Shown: positions 54,216-62,636, counted from the first letter of the stretch. The stretch is DNA of 64,000 nucleotides from JAJTGZ01 sp964403525 (GCA_964403525.1 CAYOGE010000005.1:100712-164711), one strand, 5' to 3'. Program-made: numbers and translations. Notes: generated by a model not told the origin, from the sequence alone.

Positions 54216-55964
54216 TCAGACCATCTGCAGGAGGGTCTGGGTGACGTCCTGAAGGACGCTGACGTATCGGGCGCTGGCCTGGTACATGGTCTGGTATTGG
54301 ACGAGGTTGATGGCTTCTTCGTCGAGGTTGACGCCGGTGAGCGACATCATCTGGCTGTCGAGTGCTTCCTTGACGGTGGCGGTTGCGTGGTACTGGGTCA
54401 GGGCGGTGTTTGCCGAGGCGGAGACGCTCTGGTTTGCGGCGTCCCAGAAGCCGGCCAGGGTGGTGCCGCCGAGGGCGGAGTTGACCTTGTCGCGGAGGGC
54501 GACGATGCTCATGGCTACGCCGTTGCCGTTGGTGGTTGTGCCCTCGAGGGTGGAGACGTTGAGCAGGCTTACGTCGGCGGCGAGGGCGGCGTTGATGCCG
54601 ATGTCCTGGGCGTTTGAGCCGGTGAAGTAGGTGTTGACGCCCATGGCGGCGAGGGCGCCGGAGGTGTCGTCGACGAAGCTGATGGTTGACCCAGGGGCCG
54701 CGGTGACCTGCAGCTTGCCGTTGACGTCGATGGTGGCGGTGATGTTGGGGATGGCGTTGAGGGCGGCGGCGATCGCGGCCGGGGAGGTGTCGTCGCCGTA
54801 GCCTGCGGTGTTGGCGTTGTTGAGACCGTCGAGGTCGATGGGGATGGTGGTGCGCTGGTGGGAGCCGTTGGTGACAACGTCAACGACGATCTGGCCGCTG
54901 GTGGGTCGGAAGGGGAGCGTGCTGAAGGTGGTGTTGGCGGGGTCGTTGAAGGCGAGGTTGGGGTTGGTGACTGAGCGGTCGGCGGAGTATGAGGTGTGTG
55001 GTGTGTCGCTGACGCTGTAGGCGCGGTTGGTCTGGAAGATGACCTGGGCGGCGAGGGTGTCGATCTTGTTGATGATGGCCTGGTAGCCGTTGCGCTGGGC
55101 TGAGAGGAGAGCGCCGATGCGCCCGGAGTTGATCCCAAGGGTGTCGCTGTTGTTGCCGGCGACGACCTCGGTGATCGAGACGCCGCTGTCGATGCGGGTG
55201 CGGAGGGTCATGGGTGACCAGCCGCTGCCTGTGACCAGCGGCGTGCTGCCGATGAGGATGTCGGCCGCACCGCTGGGGAGCTCGTTGACGGTGACGTTGG
55301 CGAGGGTCGAGAGTTCCGAGACGAGCTGGTCGCGCCTGTCGAGCAGGCCCGACGAGGCGGCGCCGCCGCCGGTGAGGATCTGGCCGTTGACGTCGGCGAT
55401 CTGCGAGAGGAGGGTGTTTGCCCGCGAGATGGCGTTGGAGAGGTCGCTGTTGATTGTCCCCTGCTGGCTGACGATCGCGGCGCGGGTGTCGTGGAAGTAT
55501 TGGGCGAGGGCGGTTCCCTGGTCGATGACGAGCTGGCGGCTGGCGGTGTCGGTTGGGCGCTGGCTGAGGGTTGACCAGGCGGCGAAGTAGGCGGACATGG
55601 AGGTTGAGAGGTTCGGCCCGTCGAGCTCGGGGGTGGAGAGGTCGGCGTCGTTGAGCGAGCCCAGGAGTGATTCGAGCGAGGAGAGCTGGGCGTAGTTGGT
55701 GTCGGCGGCTGCGAGTCCGCTGGTGGCGTTCCATGCCCGCTGCTGCAGTGCGCGGTCGGTGAGGCGGCGGATGCCCATGGCGTTGACGCCGGTGCCCAGG
55801 CGGAGGTTGCCGCTGCGCTGGTCGGCCATCGGGGAGAGGTCGAGGCGCTGGCGCGTGAAGCCGACGGTGTTGGCGTTTGAGATGTTGTTGCCGGTGACCT
55901 GCAGGCCGACCTGGCTTGAGAGCAGTCCGGTGCGCGCGATGGAGAATCCGGAGTTGATGGACAT
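54216..55964 (-). CDS. flgK: Flagellar hook-associated protein 1 FlgK
   Basis: 582 residues. The basal-body-rod N-terminus has SIARTGLLSSQVGLQVTGNNISNANTVGFTRQRLDL; the C-terminus has TGVNLDEEAINLVQYQTMYQASARYVSVLQDVTQTLLQMV, typical of FlgK. In between are RDQLVSELSTLANVTVNELPSGAADILIGSTPLV and a GYDDTSPAAIAAALNAIPNITATIDVNGKLQVTA module. It links hook and filament. GGGAG lies before the ATG. It is followed by flgL after 30 bases. Confidence 0.95.
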   Translation of the reverse strand: MSINSGFSIARTGLLSSQVGLQVTGNNISNANTVGFTRQRLDLSPMADQRSGNLRLGTGVNAMGIRRLTDRALQQRAWNATSGLAAADTNYAQLSSLESLLGSLNDADLSTPELDGPNLSTSMSAYFAAWSTLSQRPTDTASRQLVIDQGTALAQYFHDTRAAIVSQQGTINSDLSNAISRANTLLSQIADVNGQILTGGGAASSGLLDRRDQLVSELSTLANVTVNELPSGAADILIGSTPLVTGSGWSPMTLRTRIDSGVSITEVVAGNNSDTLGINSGRIGALLSAQRNGYQAIINKIDTLAAQVIFQTNRAYSVSDTPHTSYSADRSVTNPNLAFNDPANTTFSTLPFRPTSGQIVVDVVTNGSHQRTTIPIDLDGLNNANTAGYGDDTSPAAIAAALNAIPNITATIDVNGKLQVTAAPGSTISFVDDTSGALAAMGVNTYFTGSNAQDIGINAALAADVSLLNVSTLEGTTTNGNGVAMSIVALRDKVNSALGGTTLAGFWDAANQSVSASANTALTQYHATATVKEALDSQMMSLTGVNLDEEAINLVQYQTMYQASARYVSVLQDVTQTLLQMV

Positions 55965-55984
55965 GGCGTGCTCCCGGGCGTTGG

Positions 55985-56527
55985 TCAGGTGGTGAAGTCG
56001 AGGCTTCCGGCGGTGGGGCTGGCGGTCACGAGGCGGTTTGGTGGGGCGTAGGTCTTTGTTTCAGAGAGGTTGCGCGTGATCTGCCGGACGATGCCCTGCA
56101 TGTGTGCCATGAGGGAGAGGCTGGCGAGGCGTACCGATTCGCGGCGCTGCGCCGCGTCGGCCAGCAGTTCGCGGATGCGCGCGGCGGCGGCGGTGAGGGC
56201 GTCGGCGCGCGGCTTGGGGGCCATGGCGGCGAGTTGCGAGAGCGTGACGCCGCCTGCGGCGGTGGAGCGGAGGCCGAGTGAGCGGAGGAAGGCGGCGCGC
56301 CGGGCGTCGAGGGCGTTGAGCTGGGCGGCGGACTCCTGCTGGGCGGCGATGCAGCGGGCGAGGGCGGCGGCATCACCGGTGGAGATGGCGGCGCGGTGCT
56401 GGTCGGCGAGGGTGGCCGATGCGCGGGTGTGCTTTTCCAGGTCGATCAGCAGCGCCTCGAGTGCAGCGCACTGGGCGCTGGTGAGGGTGGAGGATGGCGG
56501 AGAGGTGGGGGGCGTCGCGGGGGTCAC
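55985..56527 (-). CDS. flgN: FlgN-like flagellar export chaperone
   Basis: 180 residues from a GTG that overlaps the stop of the flgJ-like gene (GTGA). An all-helical protein with ALEALLIDLEKHTRASATLADQHRAAISTGDAAALARCIAAQQ near the N-terminus and a long second helix pair. It ends in a flexible tail with PPNRLVTASPTAGSLDFTT, similar to the FlgN chaperone that binds FlgK and FlgL. It sits directly upstream of flgK, the normal position. Identity is based on helical pattern, size and locus. Confidence 0.8.
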   Translation of the reverse strand: MTPATPPTSPPSSTLTSAQCAALEALLIDLEKHTRASATLADQHRAAISTGDAAALARCIAAQQESAAQLNALDARRAAFLRSLGLRSTAAGGVTLSQLAAMAPKPRADALTAAAARIRELLADAAQRRESVRLASLSLMAHMQGIVRQITRNLSETKTYAPPNRLVTASPTAGSLDFTT

Positions 56528-57066
56528 TTTGCGGCCTCCTTGGCTTTGGCGGCGGCGAGCGCTCGGCGGCTGACATCGGCGGGTGAGCCGGGCATTGCCG
56601 GCGCGGCGGCGAGCGCCTCGGCGGTGAAGGGGTTGCCGCCGCTGCCCTCGGGCTTGCGGGAGCGGAGCGAGCGGGTGAGTGTGTCGACCAGCGGCCAGTT
56701 GCTGGCGCGGACGAGCTGCCTGGCGACTTGCGTGTCGGCGAGTGAGCGGAACTGCTTTTCACCGGGGCCGGGCCCAAGGGGCGGGGCGAGCTCGCCGCCG
56801 ACGCTGCTGCTGCGGAGCTGCTTGAGGATCGGCTGGACGAAGGCGACGGCGACGAACTCCTCGGCGGCCTGGCGGGCCTGCTGGTCCTTCTCCGCCTCGG
56901 TCATCTTTGAGGTTGGCTTGCCCGCGGGGCTGCCCGAGCGGGCGGCCATGCTCTGCGAGAGCATGGAGGCGAAGTCCTGCTGCGCACCCGTGCGCAGCCC
57001 CTCAAGCGAGACGGGCGCGATGCCGAGTGCGGGGCGGCTCAGCGTGCCTGGCGCGGCGGTGTTCAT
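56524..57066 (-). CDS. Rod-binding protein, FlgJ N-terminal domain type
   Basis: 180 residues. The conserved rod-binding block is ARQAAEEFVAVAFVQPILKQLRSSS, followed by GPGEKQFRSLADTQVARQLVRASNWPLVDTLTRSL. There is no muramidase domain, unlike enteric FlgJ, so rod penetration must use another enzyme. The start overlaps the flgI stop (ATGA) and the end overlaps flgN, so the three are translationally coupled. Confidence 0.88.
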   Translation of the reverse strand: MNTAAPGTLSRPALGIAPVSLEGLRTGAQQDFASMLSQSMAARSGSPAGKPTSKMTEAEKDQQARQAAEEFVAVAFVQPILKQLRSSSVGGELAPPLGPGPGEKQFRSLADTQVARQLVRASNWPLVDTLTRSLRSRKPEGSGGNPFTAEALAAAPAMPGSPADVSRRALAAAKAKEAAK

Positions 57067-58265
57067 TCCAGCACCAGCCTGCCGTGGAGGCGCCCGGCCT
57101 TGTGGATCTGCACGATGATGTTGATGCGGTCTTCGATGGGCACATCGAGCGAGCGGAAAGCGAGCAGCAGGTCCTGGATGCGGGCCTTCTCGCGGGCGCG
57201 GCTTGAGGTGTCGAGCCCGACCATGCTCTCGCGGTAGCGCGTGGGGTATGCGGGGTTGACCGGCGGCGCGGGGACGAGCGTGGAGATCATCAGGTTTTTG
57301 TGGCTGATGGCGACGGGGCTGATCTCGACGTTGCCGCTGAAGACGATGCTGCCGGTGCGGCGGTTGATGCGGACTTCGGCGGGCTGCTGCAGCAGGCTGA
57401 GGGTCACCTGCGTGCTGAGCACCATGGCGACAAACTGCGGCACGTTGGCGCGTTCCTGCCTTGGGATGGTCACCAGGATGCTGGTGTCGTTGAGGGCGCG
57501 GGCGACTTCTGTGTGGATCGAGCGGTCGGAGAGGGCGAGCCCCTCCTGCGGGTCGTTGACAGCGCCGTTGACCGCGTCGGCGACGCGGCTGGCGACGGTG
57601 TAGTGGCGGTACTGCGGCTGCAATGTCAGCACGAAGGAGTCGACGATCGTGGGCATCGCGACGTCGGCCAGCATGTGGGCGGCGTTGGGGACAATGCCGG
57701 TGGTGGGTGTCGCTTTGTCTTCGATCACGATGGTGCCGCTGGCGAGGGCGTAGACGGTCGGGTCGTCGCCGCGGGGGCCCATGAGGGGGCTGAGGACCAG
57801 CTGGCCGCCGGTGAGGTCGGAGGCGGAGTGGAGGGCGGTGATGCGCACGTCGTAGGCGTCATCCTGGCGTGCGCCTTGCGCGGGGATCGTGACCTCGATG
57901 GCGACCAGTGCGCAGGTGCTGGCGTTGGCCAGCTCTTCGAGATTCGGCAGGGGGATGTTGTTGACCTCGTAGAGGCGAGCGAGCGGGCGGGCGAGGGCGA
58001 GCTCGCTCCCTTTGTCACCCTTTCCTTTGGCGAGACCGGTGACGATGCCGACCCCACGCAGGATCGAGACGCCCTGCCCCTGGATGCGGGCGAGGTCCTG
58101 GATCGCAACGTTGTCGGCCGTGAGCTGGAGGTTCGGGTCGTAGCCGGTTGGGTCCTCGCCTGGGCGCACGCTGCCGCCGGGACCGCCGACTTGACCGTGG
58201 ACGGGCAGATTCTGCGCCAACAGGGCGAGTGTGAGCGCAACAACGATGCGGAATGGTGCTGGCAC
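57063..58265 (-). CDS. flgI: Flagellar P-ring protein FlgI
   Basis: A GTG at 58265 with GGAGG 8 bases upstream gives 400 residues. The signal peptide FRIVVALTLALLAQNLPVHGQ is followed by the FlgI signatures VAIQDLARIQGQGVSILRGVGIVTGLAKGKGDKGS, DVRITALHSASDLTGGQLVLSPLMGP, ARALNDTSILVTIPRQERANVPQFVAMVL, RTGSIVFSGNVEISPVAISHKNLMIS, and C-terminal IQDLLLAFRSLDVPIEDRINIIVQIHKAGRLHGRLVLE. It forms the periplasmic ring. The open frame upstream to 58364 runs into simple-repeat DNA and is not used. Confidence 0.96.
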   Translation of the reverse strand: MPAPFRIVVALTLALLAQNLPVHGQVGGPGGSVRPGEDPTGYDPNLQLTADNVAIQDLARIQGQGVSILRGVGIVTGLAKGKGDKGSELALARPLARLYEVNNIPLPNLEELANASTCALVAIEVTIPAQGARQDDAYDVRITALHSASDLTGGQLVLSPLMGPRGDDPTVYALASGTIVIEDKATPTTGIVPNAAHMLADVAMPTIVDSFVLTLQPQYRHYTVASRVADAVNGAVNDPQEGLALSDRSIHTEVARALNDTSILVTIPRQERANVPQFVAMVLSTQVTLSLLQQPAEVRINRRTGSIVFSGNVEISPVAISHKNLMISTLVPAPPVNPAYPTRYRESMVGLDTSSRAREKARIQDLLLAFRSLDVPIEDRINIIVQIHKAGRLHGRLVLE

Positions 58266-58337
58266 TGCGCGGCCTCCTGCCTGTGGGACGGGTCTGCGGG
58301 AAGGGGGAGCGAGCGGCGTGCCAGTGGAGGGGCCGGA

Positions 58338-58382
58338 TGGCAAGCGGCAAGCGGCAAATCGCAAATGGCAAAGGGCAAAGGG
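58338..58382. repeat. GGCAAG/GGCAAAT simple repeat upstream of flgI
   Basis: About six imperfect heptamers of GGCAAGC / GGCAAAT / GGCAAAG lie in tandem, about 75 bases upstream of the flgI start, where an flgH-flgI junction would be expected. Confidence 0.8.
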
Positions 58383-58491
58383 CCGGCCAGATGGCGGAGC
58401 CCCCTCCCCTCCCCCGTTTCGGTATACTTCCTCACGTAGCGCCTCCTCACGCTTTTCGTCGCCCTTCTTTCACCCTCGAATGGAGCCTCAC

Positions 58492-58767
58492 ATGATGAAG
58501 ACCACCCGCATCGCGTTTGCGACCCTCGCTCTGCTCGCCGCCGCCGGCCTTACCGCCTGCAACAACTCGAAGATGGAGACGAGCGACTCGAAGATGGAGG
58601 CCAAGGCGACCAACACCACCTGCCCCTTCACCGGCGGGAAGGCGAACCCCGAGGTCACCTCGGTGTGCGAGGGCAAGGCCGTCGCCTTCTGCTGCGCCGG
58701 CTGCAAGGGCAAGTTCGACAAGATGGATCACGAGAAGCAGGAAGCCATGATGAAGAAGCTGCACTGA
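58492..58767 (+). CDS. Small lipoprotein with YHS/TRASH-like cysteine domain
   Basis: 91 residues from the ATG at 58492 (tandem ATGATG). The lipoprotein signal LLAAAGLTACNNS has Cys23. The mature part has a short repeated SKMEx segment and then CPFTGGKANPEVTSVCEGKAVAFCCAGCKGKFDKM. Its Cys pattern and K-x-x-F spacing resemble the YHS/TRASH domains that bind heavy metals such as copper. It is probably a periplasmic metal-binding protein. A terminator follows. It is on the plus strand inside the flgH-flgI gap. Confidence 0.85.
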   Translation: MMKTTRIAFATLALLAAAGLTACNNSKMETSDSKMEAKATNTTCPFTGGKANPEVTSVCEGKAVAFCCAGCKGKFDKMDHEKQEAMMKKLH

Positions 58768-58800
58768 GACCGATCAGCGCTTGCGAAGCAGATTGAGACT

Positions 58801-58826
58801 GGCCCCGGACGAGATCGCCCGGGGCC
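58801..58826 (+). terminator. Intrinsic terminator of the small lipoprotein gene
   Basis: 8-bp stem GGCCCCGG / CCGGGGCC, 10-base loop, followed by TTTGTG, 33 bases after the stop. Confidence 0.8.
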
Positions 58827-58997
58827 TTTGTGTTGCTGCCTTCCACTGGCAATTGGCGACTGGCGACTACCTCACGCCGCCATCTTCACCGCGGGTCCGT
58901 TCTCGAACACCGAGCCCATGTGCTTCGAAGCTCGAGGGATCAAGACCATGGGCAAGACCACCGGGCGACGCCCCCGCTCCTTCCGTGCCACGCCTCG

Positions 58998-59627
58998 CTA
59001 GTGCCTATTCGCGGTCACCGACGGCGAGATGACATACGACGAGCCCAGTATCACCGCGAAGAGCGGTTCCACTTGCTCCACCAAATTACCGCCATGCCAC
59101 CGAACGGGCGGCCGCGGCGGAGGCGAGGAAACAAGGGCGCCGCAGCTGCGGAGAGCCTCCGAATATCTCTCAACGAGTGACCGCGGACCATCCGCCACCT
59201 TACCGAACCCGCCAGCGAGCAACTCGCGAAGGGACTTGTTGGGGCCAAGGTTAAAGAACTGGAAGCAATCGAGCCACGCTCCACCCACGGCGCGATGCGC
59301 CTCGATCAGCCGACCGACAGCGGCATCCGGGTCAGACGGACGCGAGGCAAAATACAGCTCCAACTGTGGTTCGGTGTGCGGCAAGAGCAGCGGGTGCGTT
59401 GTCGTGATGCAGAACGGGTCTCTCCTCTCGTCGTTCGATATCCGGCTGCCCCTCACGTCTTGGCAGTGCAGTCGCCAATGCTGATCTTCCGGTTCTTGCT
59501 GCTGGATGGTCAAACACAGCATGACGTTGTTCTCCGACCAGCTCGCCGAGGTGATCGCGAGGTTGCCGCGCTCTTCGAACTCCGGCGTCGAAAGCGTGTC
59601 CAGCAGCGGTTGAAGAGATGGGTCCAT
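58998..59627 (-). CDS. Hypothetical cytoplasmic protein
   Basis: 209 residues without signal peptide or membrane segment. Recognisable features are only compositional: RRDPFCITTTHPLLLPHTEPQLELYFASRPSDPDAAVGRLIEAHRAVGGAWLDCFQFFN, a Pro-rich loop, and the end LVEQVEPLFAVILGSSYVISPSVTANRH. The balanced codon use and domain-like alternation suggest a true gene. I do not recognise the family. It lies among small accessory genes separating flgH from flgI. Confidence 0.7.
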   Translation of the reverse strand: MDPSLQPLLDTLSTPEFEERGNLAITSASWSENNVMLCLTIQQQEPEDQHWRLHCQDVRGSRISNDERRDPFCITTTHPLLLPHTEPQLELYFASRPSDPDAAVGRLIEAHRAVGGAWLDCFQFFNLGPNKSLRELLAGGFGKVADGPRSLVERYSEALRSCGALVSSPPPRPPVRWHGGNLVEQVEPLFAVILGSSYVISPSVTANRH

Positions 59628-59830
59628 TGGGGAGCATTACACTAGTCGCGCGATCGTTCCGCAGTAATTGCCGCGCTGGGACTGCAGTATGCCTTGTGTC
59701 CTTCGCCCCCATGGGTCCGGCCAACGCACGGCCGCGAGCGTGCTCTGCAGAACTGGGCCCGACCCCATCAAGAAAGCGCCTTCACGCGACCGCTGTAAGG
59801 ATGAGGATGCAGAGCGATGCTCTTGACAGG

Positions 59831-60037
59831 TCAGCTTCCGGCGTTCATGCGCTCCGCTCCTGAACGCACGGTCCCGCACTCAGGGCACGGGGAAGCATCA
59901 CGGTTCAACCCGGCGAGGTTGTAGCCGCAGGTGGGGCAGTGGACCCCCCAGTTCCCGCCCGCCCGCCGAGCCCGACGCCCCGACCAGAGCGACGAAGAGT
60001 CGGGCCGCGCCCATGCTCCCCGTACACTTTGTGACAT
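59831..60037 (-). pseudogene. Zinc-ribbon tail fragment
   Basis: 68 residues from an ATG at 60037, mostly WSGRRARRAGGNWGVHCPTCGYNLAGLNRDASPCPECG. The CxxC...CxxC ribbon and its preceding WSGRRAR segment match the C-terminus of the membrane protein at 61026-61607, but no membrane helices precede it. It therefore looks like the remnant of a longer gene cut by the neighbouring plus-strand lipoprotein gene, with which its start overlaps. Confidence 0.55.
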
Positions 60038-60674
60038 GGGCACCCCTCCGTATCGCAACCGCATCGGACGCACACCCCGCCGCTCCCTGGTGAGCGCGTG
60101 CTTCGTCATCGCGCTCGCATCGGTGTGCCTCCTCTCCACGGGTTGCCAGACCGGGGAGCCTGCGGATGCGGGAACGCTGCTGGAACGTGCGCTCGCGGTG
60201 AACGACCCGGCAAAGGTGGTGGGCAGCTCCGTGCTGTTGCTGAAGGATCGGGAGTACACGGTGATGTTCTTTATTTCGCACCGGGGCTCGACGGCGACGT
60301 GGACGGCGGTTGCCATCGACAGCGCTCCGACTGAAGAAGTGCACATCCTTAAGACAGGAGAGATAGAGGCGCGGGCTGAGAGGCTGGCATCGGAACTGAT
60401 CGCCGCCCAGCCCAAGGTGGGAACGTACCTTCCCAACGAAACGATCATCGACTACAGGTTTGCCCTGAGCAACGGGTTGTCCGGACGCCGGGTGCTTGCG
60501 GGCGACACATGGCAGGATCCGCAGTACGCGAAGATCGGGCCTTCCATCAAGGCACTCATCCTTGAACTGCGGAATATCCCAAAGGCCTTTCAGGTCCGGG
60601 ATTTCATAGAAGTGCCATCGGGTAGCGAAACCGTGGAGGCGCCGAAACCGGCAGAGTCGGACCCGCAGCACTGA
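60036..60674 (+). CDS. Hypothetical lipoprotein
   Basis: 212 residues from the ATG at 60036. The lipoprotein signal VIALASVCLLSTGCQTG has Cys37. The mature part is mixed alpha/beta (LLKDREYTVMFFISHRGSTATWTAVAIDSAPTEEVHIL, KVGTYLPNETIIDYRFALSNGLSGRRVLAGD) with no family I recognise. The upstream open frame to 59931 runs antisense to the zinc-ribbon fragment and is not used. Confidence 0.72.
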   Translation: MGTPPYRNRIGRTPRRSLVSACFVIALASVCLLSTGCQTGEPADAGTLLERALAVNDPAKVVGSSVLLLKDREYTVMFFISHRGSTATWTAVAIDSAPTEEVHILKTGEIEARAERLASELIAAQPKVGTYLPNETIIDYRFALSNGLSGRRVLAGDTWQDPQYAKIGPSIKALILELRNIPKAFQVRDFIEVPSGSETVEAPKPAESDPQH

Positions 60675-60735
60675 AGACCGCCGTGGGGAAGGCCCCCGCC
60701 CCTGCCTCTCTCTGTGCCCTCTCTGCTCTCTGTGG

Positions 60736-61029
60736 TTAACTCTTCTTTCGTCCGCACTCAGGGCACACCCCAGCATCACGGTTCAACCCGGCGAGGTTGT
60801 AGCCGCAGGTGGGGCAGTGGTTGGTCAGCACCCGCTTGCGTCTGTCGCGACGCCCGATCCATGCAAGCCATGCTCCCAGGATCAGACCGGTGCCGACAAG
60901 CAACCAGAATGAGACGATGAACAAAGTGGGTCCGGCAAGTTCCAGTCCGGCGCCAACGACTACCGCGACGAATTGCACGATGGCGGCAATAGCGATGATC
61001 GAAAGAAGCCTCTGTGACGGTGATCTCAT
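60736..61029 (-). CDS. Small membrane protein with C-terminal CPTCGYNL zinc ribbon
   Basis: 97 residues. Two hydrophobic segments (RLLSIIAIAAIVQFVAVVVGAGLELAG and LFIVSFWLLVGTGLILGAWLAWIG) are followed by RRDRRKR and the ribbon HCPTCGYNLAGLNRDAGVCPECGRKKS. The ATG overlaps the stop of the upstream relative (ATGA, 61026-61029), so the two are coupled. Function unknown; the ribbon faces the cytoplasm if the positive-inside rule holds. Confidence 0.8.
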   Translation of the reverse strand: MRSPSQRLLSIIAIAAIVQFVAVVVGAGLELAGPTLFIVSFWLLVGTGLILGAWLAWIGRRDRRKRVLTNHCPTCGYNLAGLNRDAGVCPECGRKKS

Positions 61030-61607
61030 CGCCCACACTCCGGACACTGCGCTCCGGGCACTAACCCGGCGAGGTTGTAGCCGCAGGTGGGGCAGTGGTT
61101 GATCATCGCCCGCCACCGAGCGCGACGTCCCGACCAGAGCGCGAGGCCGCCGGTGGTCCAGAGCATCAAAGGGAGGGGCCAGAGAACAATGCGAGTGTTT
61201 GAATTTAGACCGGGCGAGCTAACGGAGTAATACCCACCAAGGTCGGTTACGCGACGTCCGCCCATTGGCTTGTAGAAGGCGAGCCACCCGCCGTGTTCGT
61301 TCATTCCCCGGGCACCCCAGTCGAGCCCAACGGCGGCGGGGTGGAGCGGGTAAACGCTCCAGCCGCCTGGAAATGGGTCGCAACCGACCGGGTCGCGCTC
61401 AAAGTCAATCGCCACGCCGCCGCGTCTGACTTCAATCACGCGCTCAAACGGAAACGGATCGCAGAAGTACTTCACCGACCACCACGCGCTCGCCAGCCAC
61501 ACCCCCGCGATCAGCAGCCCGAGGGTGAGCAGCATCCACCCGGCCGCGCGGCGTTTGCTTCCAGCGCGGCTTCGCTTGGCGCTCGGGTTGGGGAGGGGGC
61601 GGGGCAT
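61026..61607 (-). CDS. Membrane protein with C-terminal CPTCGYNL zinc ribbon
   Basis: 193 residues from the ATG at 61607. The start MPRPLPN is encoded inside a 272-bp direct repeat. One N-terminal transmembrane helix (WMLLTLGLLIAGVWLASAWW) is followed by an exterior domain with FERVIEVRRGGVAIDFERDPVGCDPF and a second helix (IVLWPLPLMLWTTGGLALW). The ribbon HCPTCGYNLAGLVPGAQCPECGR ends the protein. The much longer open frame upstream to 62168 is translated repeat DNA. Confidence 0.78.
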   Translation of the reverse strand: MPRPLPNPSAKRSRAGSKRRAAGWMLLTLGLLIAGVWLASAWWSVKYFCDPFPFERVIEVRRGGVAIDFERDPVGCDPFPGGWSVYPLHPAAVGLDWGARGMNEHGGWLAFYKPMGGRRVTDLGGYYSVSSPGLNSNTRIVLWPLPLMLWTTGGLALWSGRRARWRAMINHCPTCGYNLAGLVPGAQCPECGR

Positions 61608-61857
61608 GGTGGGCGGATGGAGTCTACCAGAAGTCGAGGGCGTGGCCGGGTGTTGTGGTTCGCCGCTCGATCTACGATCCGGCCGTGGAAGCCGCGGCCA
61701 ATTCGGAGGCAGAGCGGTGCTCTGCACGCTTGACTTCCGGCTCTGGTCGGCTGCGCCTCCCGCCGCACGGGCCTGCGGCAGCAAGGAGGGAGAGATTTGT
61801 TGGCGCGTTACCGGTGGTGGCGCAGAGCCTTCACCACCGGCTACGAACGATGACCCC
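61586..61857. repeat. 272-bp direct repeat, copy 1
   Basis: Identical to 62365-62636 by base-by-base reading; the offset is 779 bases. It contains the start codon and first seven codons of the gene ending at 61026, its upstream region, and a hairpin CCGGTGGTG / CACCACCGG near its end. Confidence 0.95.
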
Positions 61858-61890
61858 TTCGGGGTCCGAGGCATGGCCGCGACTTTGCGT

Positions 61891-62026
61891 TTACGCGGGC
61901 GTTTTCGTCTTTCCGCATTCAGGGCACGGGGAGTCGGCGTTCGACCCGGCGAGGTTGTAGCCGCAGGTGGGGCAGTGGACCCCCCAGTGCCCGCCGCCCC
62001 CGCAGAGTCTTTGCCAACGACTGTCC
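61891..62026 (-). pseudogene. Zinc-ribbon tail out of frame with the preceding membrane gene
   Basis: GGGGHWGVHCPTCGYNLAGSNADSPCPECGKTKTPA-like coding with stop at 61891, directly after the stop of the membrane protein gene at 62027 but in the +1 frame. Intact relatives have the ribbon fused to the membrane part, so this looks like a frameshifted or recombined tail. Confidence 0.55.
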
Positions 62027-62386
62027 TCATTCCATCCGCACAAGCAGTCTCACGGCGATCAAGCACAAACCGGCCACCACCAGGCTTGCAAAGAACACCG
62101 CACTGATTGCACGCCGAACACCGCACGGCGGGTGCCTCCACCACAATGCTGGGAATGCACACACGCACGCAACCGACGAAGATGCTACAAACACAACGGC
62201 AGCGACACTTCGAACAGTCAGCGGCTCGTGACCACCAGCCAGTTCTGCGATAGAGAGATTGGTGTATTTCTGCGTCAGATAAAGCAGCGCGGAGATTCCG
62301 ATCGACAGCACGAACCTGGGCAGAAAGGCGTGAGAGTCGGAAGCGCGGCGTCGTTTGGCACTCTGGTTGGGGAGGGGGCGGGGCAT
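62027..62386 (-). CDS. Small four-helix membrane protein, start inside the direct repeat
   Basis: 119 residues from the ATG at 62386. It opens MPRPLPNQSAKRRRA, identical at residues 1-7 to the neighbour at 61607 and similar to residue 14, then diverges completely. Three to four hydrophobic segments follow (RFVLSIGISALLYLT, SVAAVVFVASSSVACVCAFPALWW, ISAVFFASLVVAGLCLIAV). It ends in VRLLVRME without the zinc ribbon; a ribbon lies just downstream in another frame. Function unknown. Confidence 0.65.
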   Translation of the reverse strand: MPRPLPNQSAKRRRASDSHAFLPRFVLSIGISALLYLTQKYTNLSIAELAGGHEPLTVRSVAAVVFVASSSVACVCAFPALWWRHPPCGVRRAISAVFFASLVVAGLCLIAVRLLVRME

Positions 62387-62636
62387 GGTGGGCGGATGGA
62401 GTCTACCAGAAGTCGAGGGCGTGGCCGGGTGTTGTGGTTCGCCGCTCGATCTACGATCCGGCCGTGGAAGCCGCGGCCAATTCGGAGGCAGAGCGGTGCT
62501 CTGCACGCTTGACTTCCGGCTCTGGTCGGCTGCGCCTCCCGCCGCACGGGCCTGCGGCAGCAAGGAGGGAGAGATTTGTTGGCGCGTTACCGGTGGTGGC
62601 GCAGAGCCTTCACCACCGGCTACGAACGATGACCCC
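62365..62636. repeat. 272-bp direct repeat, copy 2
   Basis: Second perfect copy of 61586-61857, carrying the start and upstream region of the gene ending at 62027. The flanks differ: copy 1 is followed by TTCGGGGTCCGAGG, copy 2 by ATCTGGGTCCGGCG. Confidence 0.95.

Noticed and set aside
61608..62168. Upstream extension of the zinc-ribbon gene (380-residue frame)
   Set aside because: The extension translates the 272-bp repeat and antisense of other genes; MPRPLPN at 61607 is the shared natural start.
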